Below are positions 15,295-21,971 of a stretch of DNA of 22,114 nucleotides, piece after piece. A model generated the notes under the pieces. The model was not told the origin of the DNA, made no database searches, and saw only the letters and a program-made list of their open reading frames with translations. The stretch lies in assembly GCA_045599385.1 (NCBI GenBank), contig JAZRVW010000091.1, positions 1 through 22,114 on the forward strand, written 5' to 3'. Numbering within the stretch: the first letter of the stretch is position 1; every line of letters begins with the position of its first letter. The DNA comes from F23-B02 sp045599385 (lineage in GTDB: Bacteria > Bacillota > Clostridia > Oscillospirales > Oscillospiraceae). The translations under genes and the position numbers were made by a program.

Positions 15295-15996
15295 ATGAAA
15301 AAACTGATTGCACTGCTTCTTGCGGTAATGATGCTGTTCGCCCTCTGCGCCTGCGGCGATAAGGACGACTCCGCAAAGCCTGCCGATGATGAAAAAGAGG
15401 ACGTAAAGTCCGAAGAAAACATCGACAAAGAGGAAGAAGAGGAAGAGGAAGAGGACGCCGAATTTGAACTCGGCACCATAAAGGGCAGAACATATGAAAA
15501 CGAAAGCATGGGCATCGGCGTAAAGCTGGAAGCCGGCTGGCAGCTTCTTTCCGAAGATGAAATGTACGAAATGATGGGTATTGTCGCCGATATGTATGAA
15601 GGTGACGAACTGCATGACCTTATTCTGAACTCCGGCACATTCTACGATATGATGGCTGTAACATCAGGCGTGGAAAACATGAACGTTACTGTTGAAAAGC
15701 AGACAGCTGCGGTTGCCGCCAAGTACAGCGCCGAGGATTACGCCGAGGCAGGAAAGGCCGGCCTTGAGCACGCTTTTGCCGCTGCGGGCTACAACCTCAT
15801 TTCCTGCGATATCATATCTGTTGACTTCGCCGGCGAAGAGCATGCCGCAATCATGTCACACCTCGAGGGTAACGGTGTTGAGATGTATCAGATGGCCATT
15901 GTTTTCAAGTGCGGCAACTATTTTGCAAACATTACAATCTCTGCCGCCGATGAAGCAGGTCTGTATGAAATCATGGATATGTTCTACGCTCTGTAA
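15295..15996 (+). CDS. Predicted acidic lipoprotein of unknown function
   Basis: A 233-residue protein. The ATG at 15295 has AAAGGAG ideally spaced; the ten open codons upstream lack this. The N-terminus MKKLIALLLAVMMLFALCAC is a lipoprotein signal peptide, with LCAC as lipobox and C20 as the probable lipidated residue. Residues 21-55 are a highly charged linker with a run of about nine Glu. The rest (about 58-233) is a compact soluble domain starting GTIKGRTYENESMGIGVKLE, with VTVEKQ and GNYFANITISA segments that look like beta strands. I do not recognise a named family, although secreted Clostridia lipoproteins of this shape are common. It is anchored outside the cell membrane by inference. 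It sits alone, with a terminator right behind it. Confidence 0.82.
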   Translation: MKKLIALLLAVMMLFALCACGDKDDSAKPADDEKEDVKSEENIDKEEEEEEEEDAEFELGTIKGRTYENESMGIGVKLEAGWQLLSEDEMYEMMGIVADMYEGDELHDLILNSGTFYDMMAVTSGVENMNVTVEKQTAAVAAKYSAEDYAEAGKAGLEHAFAAAGYNLISCDIISVDFAGEEHAAIMSHLEGNGVEMYQMAIVFKCGNYFANITISAADEAGLYEIMDMFYAL

Positions 15997-15999
15997 GTG

Positions 16000-16051
16000 A
16001 AAAAGGCAGTAAAAAAACCACCCGACAGGGTGGTTTTTTACTGCCTTTTTT
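16000..16051. terminator. Bidirectional intrinsic terminator
   Basis: AAAAAGGCAGTA and CCACCC pair with GGGTGG and TACTGCCTTTTTT around GACA, with one bulged A, a stem of over 20 pairs. A-runs on the left and T-runs on the right give a terminator on both strands, between the lipoprotein (stop at 15996) and the convergent transporter (stop at 16051). Confidence 0.9.
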
Positions 16052-17820
16052 CATGCCTTAAGGGAAAAACGTTCACTGTATTCGGCAAAGTATTCGTCGA
16101 AGCTCTGGGTGTGAACGGAGGTAAGACTGTTTATGTATTCGTGGGTGTCAAAGGAATCAGCCTCAAGCTCAATCATGGCAACGGCAATGTTGGAGCAATG
16201 GTCGGAAACACGCTCAAAGTTTGTGAGCAGGTCATTGAACACAAAGCCGTGGGTGAGGGTGCAAACGCCTCTCTTGAGACGGTCAATGTGGTGAAGCTTC
16301 ATCTCATCGCAAAGGTTGTCAATAAGCTCCTCAAGAGGCTCAACGCGGTAGGCAAGCTGCAGGTCGTTTTCGACAAATGCCTTTACGGAGATTGCGATGA
16401 TTTCGGAAACCGCATCGGTAAGAACCTTGAGCTCTCTGCCGGCCTCCTCGGAAAAACTGATTTCCTTTTCGCTGATTTCCTTTGCACATTCGGCAATGTT
16501 CAGGGCGTGGTCGCTCATTCGCTCAAAGTCGTTTATGGTGTGGAGATATTTGCTGACAGCCTCGCTCTGCTCCTGAGTAAGCTCCTTGCTTGTGATGTTC
16601 ATAAGGTAGGTGCCGATTTTATCTTCGTAGCGGTCAATGATATCCTCGGTGTGCTCAACCATATCATAGCCGTTGCTGCTGTAATTTCCGATAAGGGCGA
16701 AGGCGTCCGCAAGGTTATTCTTGGCACGCTCTGCCATGGAGTTGACGGTAAGACGGCTCTGCTCAACGGCAAGGGCGGGGTGCTGGAGGAAGCGCTCTTC
16801 GAGGCGGTCCATATCGCGCAGGTCCTCGGCGGCTTCGGTTTTCTCCTTTGCAAAAAAGGCACAGATTTTTTCAATGCCGGGAAGGAAGGGCGCAACAAGA
16901 ATGATGTTGATGATTCTGAATACGGTGTTGAGAAGCGCAATCGAGAAGGCGTTCATAACCGTTGTCATGAATGGGAAGGAAACGAACAGATTAAGGGGAT
17001 AGAAGATTGCGCAGAAAAGGGCAACGCCGATAACGGTAACGACAAGATAGGAAAGCGCGGTGCGTTTGCCGTCGGTGTTTGCGCCGAGGGCGGAGAGAAG
17101 TACGGGAACTGCGGCACCGATTGCGATACCCATAACAAGAGAGAAGGAAACATCAAAGGTGATGGCACCGGTGATTGAAAGCGCCTGAAGAATGCCGACT
17201 GCGGCAGATGCGCTCTGAAGAATGCTGGTAAACGCAATGCCCACGAGTATGCCGAGAATGGGGTTGGAGAAGGTGGTCATGAGCTTTATGAAGGTGGGGT
17301 CTGTACGAAGACCGGAAACGGAGCCGCTCATGGCAATCATGCCGAACATCAGCACCGCAAAACCCATGAAAATATCGCCGAGATGACGGCGCGAGGCCTT
17401 GTTGGAGAACATCCTGAGGATAATACCTGCCACGGCGATTACGGCTGTAAGAGTTTCCGTTGAAAAAAGCTCAACCCAGCCGGAGCTCTCACCGCCGCCA
17501 AGATAGGAAAGGCAGATTATCCAGCCGGTGATGGACGTGCCGATAATGGAGCCCATGACAACGCCGATTGCCTGACGGAGCTTCATCATGCCGGAGTTGA
17601 CAAAGCCTACCACCATAACGCTGGTGGCGGAGGAGGACTGGATAACGGCGGTAACGCCCGTACCCAGAAGAATACCTTTAAGAGGTGTGCTTGAAAGCTT
17701 GTAAAGAATAATTTCAAGTTTGCTGCCGGCAACCATTTTGAGACCGTCGCCCATAAGTGCCATGCCGTAAAGGAAGAGCGCAACACCTGTCAGCAGAGTA
17801 AAAATATCGGTAATACCCAC
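16051..17820 (-). CDS. Na+/phosphate cotransporter with PhoU-like domain
   Basis: A 589-residue protein. Residues 1-315 hold eight or so membrane helices with the inverted repeat of the NptA/YjbB (NaPi-II) family. The first signature is GVTAVIQSSSATSVMVVGFVN, near residue 55, and the second is SILQSASAAVGILQ, near 205. Residues 340-560 form a long helical PhoU-like region (two bundles, with EHTEDIIDRYEDKIGTYL and ERVSDHCSNIAVAMI, typical metal-binding DxxxE/ExxxD patterns). It should take up or export phosphate with sodium at the cell membrane, and the tail may regulate it. It begins with GTG at 17820, with AGGAG ten bases upstream; an ATG between them runs into TAG at once. It is transcribed alone, divergent from the YkvA gene and convergent with the lipoprotein. 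No Pho box is evident to me. Confidence 0.9.
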   Translation of the reverse strand: MGITDIFTLLTGVALFLYGMALMGDGLKMVAGSKLEIILYKLSSTPLKGILLGTGVTAVIQSSSATSVMVVGFVNSGMMKLRQAIGVVMGSIIGTSITGWIICLSYLGGGESSGWVELFSTETLTAVIAVAGIILRMFSNKASRRHLGDIFMGFAVLMFGMIAMSGSVSGLRTDPTFIKLMTTFSNPILGILVGIAFTSILQSASAAVGILQALSITGAITFDVSFSLVMGIAIGAAVPVLLSALGANTDGKRTALSYLVVTVIGVALFCAIFYPLNLFVSFPFMTTVMNAFSIALLNTVFRIINIILVAPFLPGIEKICAFFAKEKTEAAEDLRDMDRLEERFLQHPALAVEQSRLTVNSMAERAKNNLADAFALIGNYSSNGYDMVEHTEDIIDRYEDKIGTYLMNITSKELTQEQSEAVSKYLHTINDFERMSDHALNIAECAKEISEKEISFSEEAGRELKVLTDAVSEIIAISVKAFVENDLQLAYRVEPLEELIDNLCDEMKLHHIDRLKRGVCTLTHGFVFNDLLTNFERVSDHCSNIAVAMIELEADSFDTHEYINSLTSVHTQSFDEYFAEYSERFSLKA

Positions 17821-17864
17821 TACATAATATCTCCTGAAAAATATTGTGAAGCCTATAAAACCTC

Positions 17865-17893
17865 ATATTAAATATAGCTCAAATACAACACAA
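17865..17893 (-). promoter_or_regulatory. Possible promoter for the Na+/phosphate cotransporter gene
   Basis: On the reverse strand TTGTGT (17893-17888) is followed after 17 bp by TAATAT (17870-17865). This leaves a ~38-nt leader before the GTG at 17820. Both boxes are only fair matches. Confidence 0.35.
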
Positions 17894-17938
17894 AGTCCAG
17901 CAAGTTTTGACAAATTGTATAATGTATAGGTTTTCTTG

Positions 17939-17967
17939 TTTACGGCGGAAAAATAATGTGCTAAAAT
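17939..17967 (+). promoter_or_regulatory. Predicted extended -10 promoter for the YkvA-PH pair
   Basis: TGC-TAAAAT at 17959-17967 with TTTACG (17939-17944) 17 bp upstream. The start, near 17974, leaves a ~27-nt leader containing GGGAGA before the ATG at 18001. Confidence 0.5.
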
Positions 17968-18000
17968 AGTGAAAAACAACGAAAACGGGAGAAAAACACC

Positions 18001-18390
18001 ATGCCTGAAATGGAAATTTCAAAAGTCAGAAGAGCAGCATACTCGGTGGCACGAACCACGGGAAACGTGCTTGATTTGCTTGAGGTGGCGACGGGTAAGC
18101 TCGACCCGCTGACAAAGCTTCCGCTTGTGGGCGATACCATAAACGATATTCAGGACGCCATCTGTATGATAAATGATTATTATAAGGGCGAGTATAAGAA
18201 TGTTCCGACTAAGGTTATCATCGGCTGCGGAATAATTCTGCTGTACACAGCGCTGCCCTTTGACATCATTCCCGATAACATTCCCATTATCGGCTTTGTT
18301 GATGACGCATTTGTGATTAAGCTTGTTATGAGCACCTGCGTAAGCAAGGAGCTTGATACATATCGACTCTGGAAGCAGCAGCAAATCTGA
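18001..18390 (+). CDS. YkvA/DUF1232 family membrane protein
   Basis: A 129-residue protein with the DUF1232 core at about 74-108: a membrane helix (VIIGCGIILLYTALPF) running into DIIPDNIPIIGFVDDAFVI. This matches the family hallmark LPxDxIPDxIPxxGxxDD. The N-terminal 70 residues are helical and charged, with no clear motif. The family's role is unknown; members are small membrane proteins found next to many kinds of genes. The ATG at 18001 has GGGAGA at 17988-17993. The stop codon overlaps the start of the next gene by one base (TGATG), so the two are coupled and their products may work together. I would not assign more. Confidence 0.85.
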   Translation: MPEMEISKVRRAAYSVARTTGNVLDLLEVATGKLDPLTKLPLVGDTINDIQDAICMINDYYKGEYKNVPTKVIIGCGIILLYTALPFDIIPDNIPIIGFVDDAFVIKLVMSTCVSKELDTYRLWKQQQI

Positions 18391-18896
18391 TGAAACGAAA
18401 TGTCAACAGCGCCGCAACGGGCGCATTATTCGGATTGTTCATCGCGCTGATTTACGCTGCAACGCAGCTTGTAAACGGCGGCGCTGAAATGAAGCAGACC
18501 GTGCTTACGGCGCTTGTCACGGGCGCTGCGGCGGGACTGCTTTTCGGACTTTACATCAGAAGCTTCGCAAAGCGTCAGGCGGAGCAGTTCAAATCGGTAA
18601 AGGCCCGGCTTGAGAGCAGGGGAGAGGTGTACCTTGATGCCGCCGCAAATCATTTATATAATGACGAATACGTGGGCGGCTGGCTGTACCTTACGGATAA
18701 GGGACTGTACTTTGCGTCAAACCCCATGAATATTCTGAGCCACAGCGCCGAAATACCCGCTGAGGCTGTTGTGGAAGTGCGGCTTTTGAAGCAGATGGGC
18801 TTTAACAGCGGAATTGTTGTTGAAACCCCAAAGGGAAGCGAAAGCTTCTCCCTCAGCAAGCCGAAAATGTGGATAGAAAAAATAAAGGAAGCCTGA
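18390..18896 (+). CDS. Small membrane protein with two TM helices and a PH/GRAM-like tail
   Basis: A 168-residue protein. Two hydrophobic helices at about 7-28 (AATGALFGLFIALIYAATQL) and 38-57 (VLTALVTGAAAGLLFGLYI) form a membrane hairpin. A short charged helix follows, and from about 78 a beta-rich domain (GEVYLDAAANHLYN, GGWLYLTDKGLYFAS, EIPAEAVVEVRLL, SGIVVETPKGSESFSL) ends in a helix (PKMWIEKIKEA). The strand order and the WLYLTDKGLYF core resemble bacterial PH/GRAM domains; I infer the fold, not a function. It is translationally coupled to the YkvA gene. Its last codons and stop lie inside a palindrome shared with the convergent phosphatase gene. Confidence 0.75.
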   Translation: MKRNVNSAATGALFGLFIALIYAATQLVNGGAEMKQTVLTALVTGAAAGLLFGLYIRSFAKRQAEQFKSVKARLESRGEVYLDAAANHLYNDEYVGGWLYLTDKGLYFASNPMNILSHSAEIPAEAVVEVRLLKQMGFNSGIVVETPKGSESFSLSKPKMWIEKIKEA

Positions 18897-18921
18897 TTTG
18901 ATTAATCAGGCTTCCTTTATT
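18881..18921. terminator. Bidirectional terminator built from the ends of two convergent genes
   Basis: Positions 18881-18898 pair perfectly with 18904-18921 (18 bp) around the loop TGATT; the core arm is AAAGGAAGCCTGATT. TTTT follows on both strands. The stop codons of the PH-like gene (18894-18896) and of the phosphatase gene (18908-18906) are within the arms. Confidence 0.88.
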
Positions 18922-19352
18922 CTTTTAATAAGCGCCTCGCAGCCCTCGATAATGTCGTTGTAGGTTGTGACGAAATCACCCGTGTACCAGGGGTCAGCGA
19001 TAGGACGGGGATTGCGGGAAAAATCAAGGAGAGAAAAAACCTTGCCATCGGGGTCTGCACCGATAATGCGGAGAATGTTTCGCGTGTTCCATTCGTCCAT
19101 TCCGATTATATAGTCGTATTTCCCGTAATCGTTACGGCGCATCTGAACTGCGCGGTGGGGGACAAGTGGAATGCCGTGTTTTTTCAAAATATCAACCGTG
19201 CCGTAATGCACGGGGTTTCCGATTTCCTCCGTGCTTGTGGCGGCGCTGGCAACCTCAACAAAGCCGTCCATGCCGCTTTCCTTCAGCATGTGTGCCATGA
19301 CCGACTCCGCCATGGGACTGCGGCATATATTGCCGTGGCAAACGAAAAGAAT
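18906..19352 (-). CDS. Low-molecular-weight protein tyrosine phosphatase, start codon disrupted
   Basis: The reverse strand codes for ILFVCHGNICRSPMAESVM and onward to a stop at 18906. C-H-G-N-I-C-R-S is the CX5R phosphate loop of LMW-PTP, and DPWYTGDF near the end is the general-acid loop. Length from the loop is normal (about 148 residues). Such enzymes dephosphorylate protein tyrosine (or arginine) residues or sugar-linked regulators. The oddity is the start. The natural ATG at 19367 reads ATG AAA TAA ACG AAG ATT CTT, so codon 3 is a stop. The first ordinary in-frame start after it is the ATG at 19313, which would drop the whole catalytic loop. I therefore place the start at ATT (19352) as the least bad choice. 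A nonsense mutation, a rare start codon or a sequencing error are all possible. Downstream nothing is decayed. Confidence 0.72.
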   Translation of the reverse strand: MLFVCHGNICRSPMAESVMAHMLKESGMDGFVEVASAATSTEEIGNPVHYGTVDILKKHGIPLVPHRAVQMRRNDYGKYDYIIGMDEWNTRNILRIIGADPDGKVFSLLDFSRNPRPIADPWYTGDFVTTYNDIIEGCEALIKRIKEA

Positions 19353-19403
19353 CTTCGTTTATTTCATAGACTGATTTTCTTTTTAACAGTAATGTATGCA
19401 GAA

Positions 19404-19433
19404 ATTATACCATAATCCCATGTGGATATTCAA
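19404..19433 (-). promoter_or_regulatory. Predicted promoter for the tyrosine phosphatase gene
   Basis: On the reverse strand TTGAAT (19433-19428) and TATAAT (19409-19404) are 18 bp apart, with TGG directly before TATAAT (extended -10). The start, near 19397, is ~30 nt before the ATG at 19367, which supports that ATG as the ancestral start. Confidence 0.6.
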
Positions 19434-19454
19434 AGAATAATTAGAATTTGAAAA

Positions 19455-19490
19455 TAATAACAAAATAATGCAAAAATACATTTGTTATTA
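19455..19490. promoter_or_regulatory. Inverted repeat (candidate operator) at the AOR promoter
   Basis: TAATAACAAA (19455-19464) and TTTGTTATTA (19481-19490) are perfect 10-bp inverted repeats with a 16-bp spacer. The right arm covers the -35 box of the AOR promoter. It could bind a dimeric regulator; no known regulator motif is matched well enough to name one. Confidence 0.45.
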
Positions 19491-19509
19491 AGTAAATTCA
19501 TGATATAAT
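19482..19509 (+). promoter_or_regulatory. Strong extended -10 promoter for the AOR-ferredoxin pair
   Basis: TTGTTA (19482-19487), a 16-bp spacer and TATAAT (19504-19509) preceded by TGA (extended -10). The start would be near 19516. The surrounding ~150 bp are very AT-rich compared with the genes. Confidence 0.72.
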
Positions 19510-19530
19510 GTTCACAACAAAATAAAAAAT

Positions 19531-19536
19531 GGAGGG
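19531..19536 (+). promoter_or_regulatory. Ribosome binding site that fixes the AOR start
   Basis: GGAGGG lies 7 bases before GTG at 19544. It overlaps the in-frame ATG at 19529, which itself has only A-rich sequence upstream. The GTG is therefore the better start. Confidence 0.75.
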
Positions 19537-19543
19537 TAATCAA

Positions 19544-21466
19544 GTGACTAAGTATTCAGGCTATATGGGCAAGGTAGCGCTTGTTGATCTGAGCACTGAG
19601 GAAATAAGCGAGTACCCGTGGAGCGATGAGGAGCGCGAGCTTTTTCTCGGCGGAAAGATTATGGGTGCCAAGATACTTTATGACAATCTTAAAGGCACCG
19701 AGGAGGCGTTTTCGGAAGAGAATCTTGTTGTTGTCACAACGGGACCGTTGACCGGAACCCCCGCGCCTGCCACCAGCCGCTTCAACATTTCATCGCTGTC
19801 ACCCCAGACAGGAATTACCGCATCGTCAAACTGCGGCGGCACCTTCGGCTATTATCTCAAGAAGGCGGGCTATGATGCCATCATTTTCAAAGGAAAATGC
19901 CGTGAGCATACATGGATTGAAATTGAGAACGACAGAATTGAGTTCCACAACGCCGACGATGTATGGGGACAGCTTATAACTCCCACGCAGGAAATGCTTC
20001 AGGAGAAGCTGGAGCGCGAACACGGCTACCGTGTAAGGTGCGGCAAGCTGTGCATCGGTCCTGCGGGCGAAAACCTCGTCAAGTACGCGGGCATCTTCAG
20101 CGGCGAGCGTACCGCGGGCAGAGCGGGCATCGGCGCAGTTCTGGGCTGGAAGAATGTCAAGGCCGTCACCGTAACGGGAAATAAGATAATCCCCGTAAAA
20201 TCCATTGAGAAGTCCAAGAAGCTCAATCAGAAGTGGGTCAAGGCTCTTCTGGATAATCCTCTGACAGGTCAGGCAATGCCCAAAATGGGCACCTCCGCAC
20301 TTGTATCCGCCATGCAGGCAAACGGCATTCTCTCCACAAGGAACTACAAGTACGGCAGAAATGACAACTACGAAAAAATCAGCGGCGAATACTACGCCGA
20401 GAAATACAACATCGTTAACAAGGGCTGCATGACCTGCCCCATGAAGTGCGCACGCACCGTTCTGGTGGACGGCAAGGAGGTAAAGGGTCCCGAGCTTGAG
20501 ATTCTCGACCTCATGGGCGGCGGCATTCTCAATGACGATATTGAGCTTATCTTCAAGTGGAACCATCTCATTGACGAGCTGGGCATGGACACCATTTCCA
20601 CCTCCAATACTGTCGCATGGGCAATGGAGGCAAACGAAAAGGGACTCTGGGACAACGGTCTTGAGTTCGGAAAGACTGATAACATCAGCGATACCATTAT
20701 GGATATCGCCTACCGCCGCGGCATAGGCGACGACCTTGCCGAAGGCAGCCGAAGCTGCAGCGAAAAGTACGGCGGCAAGGAATTTGCAATGCAGTCAAAG
20801 GGTATGGAAATGTCCGCCTACGAGCCACGCAGAGCTGTGGGACAGGGTCTCGGCTATGCAATTTCAAACCGCGGCGCCTGCCACCTCAACGGCGGCTATC
20901 TCGTATTGTTTGAGGGACTCGGACTGCACATGGACCCCCAGACACCCAAGGCAAAGGCCGACCTTGTAATGATATTCCAGAATATCATCGAAGCGGTTTC
21001 CGCCTCGGGCCACTGCCTGTTCACAAGCTACATCATGCTGCCCAAGATGCTCATGGATAATCCCAACAGCGCTTTGACGCAGACGGTGAACAAGCTTCTG
21101 CCCAAGCTGGGCCCCGTGGTACGCATTATCAACAAGCACCCCGGGCTTCTGTCCTTCGATATGCCCACTCTCCGCACCATCAAGGCGTATAAGTACAATG
21201 TGGGCATGAAGATGAATCTGGGCAAATTTATCCGCATCGGCGAGCGCGGCTACACCATGGAGCGTGCGCTGAACTGCCGCTTCGGACTGACAGGTGAGCA
21301 GGATTCCCTGCCCGACAGACTCACAAAGGAGCCGCAGGATCCCGAAGATCCCAAGACTGTAGTTCCTCTTGACGAAATGAAAAAGGACTACTACGCCGCA
21401 CGCGGCTGGGACAAGAACGGCATACCCACTGATAAGATTCTTAAGAAGCTTAAAGTTAAGAAGTAA
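19544..21466 (+). CDS. Aldehyde:ferredoxin oxidoreductase (tungsten enzyme family)
   Basis: A 640-residue protein from the GTG at 19544 (MTKYSGYMGKVALVDLS). The N-terminal domain (about 1-205) shows the family features GGKIMGAKILYD, TTGPLTGTPAPATSRFNIS and GRAGIGAVLGWKNVKAV. These bind the tungsten bis-pterin cofactor. C295-x2-C298-x3-C302 (GCMTCPMKC) and C491 (SGHCLF) match the four ligands of the [4Fe-4S] cluster of Pyrococcus AOR (C288, C291, C295, C494). Further marks are DDLAEGSR and GRACHLNGG-like NRGACHLNGGY. Such enzymes oxidise aldehydes to acids, or run in reverse, with ferredoxin as partner, in the cytoplasm. The substrate cannot be told. W/Mo cofactor and tungstate uptake genes are not in the window. 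A four-cluster ferredoxin follows after 12 bp, the likely electron acceptor. Confidence 0.93.
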   Translation: MTKYSGYMGKVALVDLSTEEISEYPWSDEERELFLGGKIMGAKILYDNLKGTEEAFSEENLVVVTTGPLTGTPAPATSRFNISSLSPQTGITASSNCGGTFGYYLKKAGYDAIIFKGKCREHTWIEIENDRIEFHNADDVWGQLITPTQEMLQEKLEREHGYRVRCGKLCIGPAGENLVKYAGIFSGERTAGRAGIGAVLGWKNVKAVTVTGNKIIPVKSIEKSKKLNQKWVKALLDNPLTGQAMPKMGTSALVSAMQANGILSTRNYKYGRNDNYEKISGEYYAEKYNIVNKGCMTCPMKCARTVLVDGKEVKGPELEILDLMGGGILNDDIELIFKWNHLIDELGMDTISTSNTVAWAMEANEKGLWDNGLEFGKTDNISDTIMDIAYRRGIGDDLAEGSRSCSEKYGGKEFAMQSKGMEMSAYEPRRAVGQGLGYAISNRGACHLNGGYLVLFEGLGLHMDPQTPKAKADLVMIFQNIIEAVSASGHCLFTSYIMLPKMLMDNPNSALTQTVNKLLPKLGPVVRIINKHPGLLSFDMPTLRTIKAYKYNVGMKMNLGKFIRIGERGYTMERALNCRFGLTGEQDSLPDRLTKEPQDPEDPKTVVPLDEMKKDYYAARGWDKNGIPTDKILKKLKVKK

Positions 21467-21478
21467 GGAGGGGACGAT

Positions 21479-21886
21479 ATGGCATATTCTATTACGAACA
21501 AATGCGAAGGCTGCGATGATTGCACCCAGATTTGCCCTGTCAGAGCAATAAGCGGCGAAATGAAGGAGCAGCACGAGATTAATCCCGACCGCTGCATAGA
21601 ATGCGGCGCCTGCGGCAGAGTGTGCGAGAAGGAAGGCATTCTTGACCAGAATGGCAAGCCCTGCAAGTTTATTCCCGCCGAAAAGCGCCCCAAGCCCACG
21701 GTTGACACCTCACTCTGCACGGGCTGCGGAATGTGTGTGGAAGCCTGCCCGACCTATTGCCTTGAAATTTCAAGACCCAAGGAGCAGGGCGATATCAAGA
21801 CCTACGCCGTTATGGTAAGACCCGATGACTGCATTTCCTGCGGCCACTGCGTTGATAACTGTCCCATTATGGCGGTCAAAATCTGA
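21479..21886 (+). CDS. Four-cluster ferredoxin, probable partner of AOR
   Basis: A 135-residue protein with 16 cysteines in four CxxCxxCxxxC motifs: C9-12-15-19, C39-42-45-49, C80-83-86-90 and C118-121-124-128. Each should hold part of a [4Fe-4S] cluster, so it looks like two fused 2[4Fe-4S] ferredoxin units joined by a ~30-residue linker. Motif 2 lacks the usual Pro after its last Cys; two further cysteines (62, 94) lie outside the motifs. It starts 12 bp after the AOR stop with a very strong AAGGAGGGG site. Polyferredoxins of this kind often sit next to AOR-type enzymes and take their electrons; that pairing is inferred here from position. Confidence 0.9.
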   Translation: MAYSITNKCEGCDDCTQICPVRAISGEMKEQHEINPDRCIECGACGRVCEKEGILDQNGKPCKFIPAEKRPKPTVDTSLCTGCGMCVEACPTYCLEISRPKEQGDIKTYAVMVRPDDCISCGHCVDNCPIMAVKI

Positions 21887-21890
21887 AACA

Positions 21891-21910
21891 TAAAAAAACC
21901 GAGGGGCTTT
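21891..21910 (+). other. Half of a rho-independent terminator next to an IS end
   Basis: TAAAAAAACCGAGGGGCTTT lies 5 bp after the ferredoxin stop. A-run plus CCGAGGGG looks like the left arm of a terminator, but the matching CCCCTCGG-TTTT arm is not present before the IS begins at about 21911. Insertion of the IS into the hairpin would explain this. Confidence 0.4.
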
Positions 21911-21971
21911 TGAACTGCTCCAGTTTGTACGGACAGCACAAAAAATCCCCCCTATGTAGGGAAATTAAATT

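Noticed and set aside
15997..17178. 393-codon open frame on the plus strand
   Set aside because: It begins inside the terminator hairpin and lies antisense to the Na+/phosphate cotransporter, whose membrane repeats and PhoU-like tail are convincing. The translation has low complexity and no domain I recognise.
17907..17923. TTGACA and TATAAT near each other on the plus strand
   Set aside because: The two boxes are only 5 bp apart, so they cannot form one promoter; no partner box lies at a proper distance from either.
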